Positions 4,531 to 5,385 of a DNA stretch of 5,385 bases are shown here, piece after piece. Position 1 is the stretch's first letter. Each line of letters begins with the position of its first letter. The stretch is from WYZ-LMO2 sp038731605 (GTDB lineage: Archaea > Halobacteriota > Archaeoglobi > Archaeoglobales > Archaeoglobaceae). The translations under genes and the position numbers were made by a program. The stretch is from positions 1-5,385 of the forward strand of contig JAVYQP010000018.1 in assembly GCA_038731605.1 (NCBI GenBank). Direction: 5' to 3'. Below the pieces are notes generated by a model. The model saw nothing but the letters and a program-made list of their open reading frames with translations. It was not told the DNA's origin and made no database searches.

Positions 4531-5385
4531 GCTTTTAATGGCTTTTCAGTATTCCCTTCCCTTAACTACGACCCCCCTTCAAGATCTGGCAGAAAAAATC
4601 GGTAGAAGCTACGAAGACGTCGAAAAGGAGCTCAGAGAATACAAAGCCAAAGGGGTGCTGAAGAGGTATGGGGCGAACATGAACTACCGGGCTTTTCCGA
4701 ATTTTAAGCAATCTTCGCTCGTCGCTTTCAAAATCGATGCCGAGAAAGCGAAGAGGATCAACGAACTCGGGGAGAAGGTTAAGCACAACTTTCTCAGGGA
4801 TGCGGAGTTCAACGTCTGGTTCACGCTAAAGGGGAAAGACGTTGAAGAGATAATGGAGATCGTCGAGAGAATGGCTAAGGAACTCGAAGCTCAGGACTAC
4901 GTGGTTCTACCAACGAAAAAGGTTTACAAGATGGACGTGAAATACGACCTCTACAAAGGTGTCTCTTGGAGCTATGGTGTTGAGCCGGAAAAAGTTGTCT
5001 CGATCTCGGAGCTCGGGCTTGGCGAAGAGGTAAAAAAGCTCGAAAACCTTCCGATCTCTCGAAGACCATTCCTGGAGCTCGGGCTTGGCGAAGAGGAGAC
5101 GGTCGATCTGATAAGGGAGCTTATAAAGAAGGGGGTCGTGCGGGATTTCAGCGGTGTCTTGAGCGAACGTGGGATCGGCTTTAGATTCAACGGAATGAAC
5201 GTGCTGAGGACTGAAAATCCTGAGAAGGTTGCGAGAGAATTGCTGAAGAATTATCCGCAGATAACGCATTTGATTGAAAGAGTTGCGAGCGAGAAATGGA
5301 ATTATCCTCTCTACTTCATGGTTCATGCGGTGGAGAAGAGAACAATAGAGGAGATTGCGGAAAGTGTTCGGAAGATCGATCGCGT
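4514..5385 (+). CDS. Siroheme decarboxylase, AhbA-AhbB-like fusion, 3'-partial
   Basis: Expected to remove two acetate carboxyl groups from siroheme to give 12,18-didecarboxysiroheme, the first step of the Ahb heme pathway. No stop occurs before the right edge; 290 residues are visible from the TTG at 4514. Two Lrp/AsnC-like units follow one another. Unit 1 has a winged helix (about 3-50, with LQDLAEKIG) and an RAM-like core with 'HNFLRDAEFNVWFTL' (H91, R95), the AhbA signature. Unit 2 has a shortened helix-turn-helix from about residue 172 (ISRRPFLELG) and 'THLIERVASEKWNYPLYFMVH' split around H252, with WNYPLYFMVH matching the AhbB form. In most organisms AhbA and AhbB are separate proteins forming a heterodimer; denitrifiers have a comparable NirDL fusion. 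The start is uncertain: GTG 4505 would add three residues, while ATG 4538 would cut into the first helix. It overlaps siroheme synthase by 17 bases, indicating translational coupling in one operon. A plain Lrp regulator is unlikely given the decarboxylase signatures and the neighbour. Confidence 0.85.
   Translation, partial: MNLDFELLMAFQYSLPLTTTPLQDLAEKIGRSYEDVEKELREYKAKGVLKRYGANMNYRAFPNFKQSSLVAFKIDAEKAKRINELGEKVKHNFLRDAEFNVWFTLKGKDVEEIMEIVERMAKELEAQDYVVLPTKKVYKMDVKYDLYKGVSWSYGVEPEKVVSISELGLGEEVKKLENLPISRRPFLELGLGEEETVDLIRELIKKGVVRDFSGVLSERGIGFRFNGMNVLRTENPEKVARELLKNYPQITHLIERVASEKWNYPLYFMVHAVEKRTIEEIAESVRKIDR
5008..5030 (+). repeat. 23-base direct repeat, copy 1
   Basis: An exact 23-base match to 5074-5096, 66 bases (22 codons) away and in the same reading frame. 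It encodes ELGLGEE (residues 166-172) at the junction between the two decarboxylase units. The flanking bases differ on both sides, so it is not a simple tandem duplication of a 66-base unit. Confidence 0.9.
5074..5096 (+). repeat. 23-base direct repeat, copy 2
   Basis: Second copy of the repeat at 5008-5030, encoding ELGLGEE (residues 188-194) within the helix-turn-helix of the AhbB-like unit, where a leucine/glutamate-rich 'ELGL..EE' sequence is typical of the family. This copy is therefore probably the native one and copy 1 the derived one, which is inference. Confidence 0.9.

Noticed and set aside
5008..5139. Tandem duplication of a 66-base unit
   Set aside because: Only the first 23 bases of the two units match; the remaining 43 bases encode unrelated sequence.
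4875..5326. Minus-strand open frames opposite the decarboxylase gene
   Set aside because: Low-complexity translations mirroring the sense gene, whose frame has strong family signatures.
4514..5385. Lrp/AsnC transcription regulator
   Set aside because: The Lrp-like fold is shared by siroheme decarboxylases, and both the AhbA/AhbB signatures and the siroheme synthase neighbour favour the enzyme.

Overview
The window reads as an ordinary chromosomal segment of a euryarchaeon, most likely a hyperthermophilic member of the Archaeoglobales or a close relative. The reasons are the gene set (ADP-forming acyl-CoA synthetase, a NoxA/CoA-disulfide-reductase flavoprotein, an archaeal ferredoxin:thioredoxin-reductase-like protein without an alpha partner, and siroheme-dependent 'Ahb' heme synthesis), archaeal TATA-type promoters placed for leaderless or nearly leaderless transcripts, and lysine/glutamate/arginine-rich proteins. 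The genus assignment is inference. There are six protein genes (the first and last run off the edges), no RNA gene, no mobile element, no CRISPR array and no gene-free stretch over about 110 bases.

Layout, left to right. (1) Positions 1-1454, plus strand: the 3' part of a fused ADP-forming acyl-CoA synthetase. The end of an ATP-grasp (beta) domain at the extreme left edge runs straight into a complete CoA-binding/ligase (alpha) part. (2) 1490-2080, plus: thymidylate kinase, with its own TATA box overlapping the end of gene 1. (3) 2077-3384, minus: FAD/NAD disulfide oxidoreductase of the NADH oxidase/CoA-disulfide reductase family, convergent with gene 2 and overlapping it by four bases. (4) 3421-3744, minus: ferredoxin:thioredoxin reductase catalytic-chain-like Fe-S protein, just upstream of gene 3. 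(5) 3853-4530, plus: siroheme synthase (precorrin-2 dehydrogenase/ferrochelatase), divergent from gene 4. (6) 4514 to the right edge, plus: a protein carrying an AhbA-like and then an AhbB-like siroheme decarboxylase domain in one chain, overlapping the end of gene 5.

Functional themes. Genes 5 and 6 form a tight unit: gene 5 should make siroheme from precorrin-2, and gene 6 should decarboxylate siroheme to 12,18-didecarboxysiroheme, the first committed step of the alternative (Ahb) heme pathway. Genes 3 and 4 pair two thiol/disulfide redox enzymes, one fed by NAD(P)H and one by ferredoxin, though each appears to have its own promoter. Genes 1 and 2 are core energy and nucleotide metabolism. 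I do not see a clearly new biological system. The points most worth a second look are the beta-then-alpha order of the acyl-CoA synthetase, the AhbA-AhbB fusion, an exact 23-base direct repeat inside that fusion, and the consistent promoter-to-start-codon spacing.
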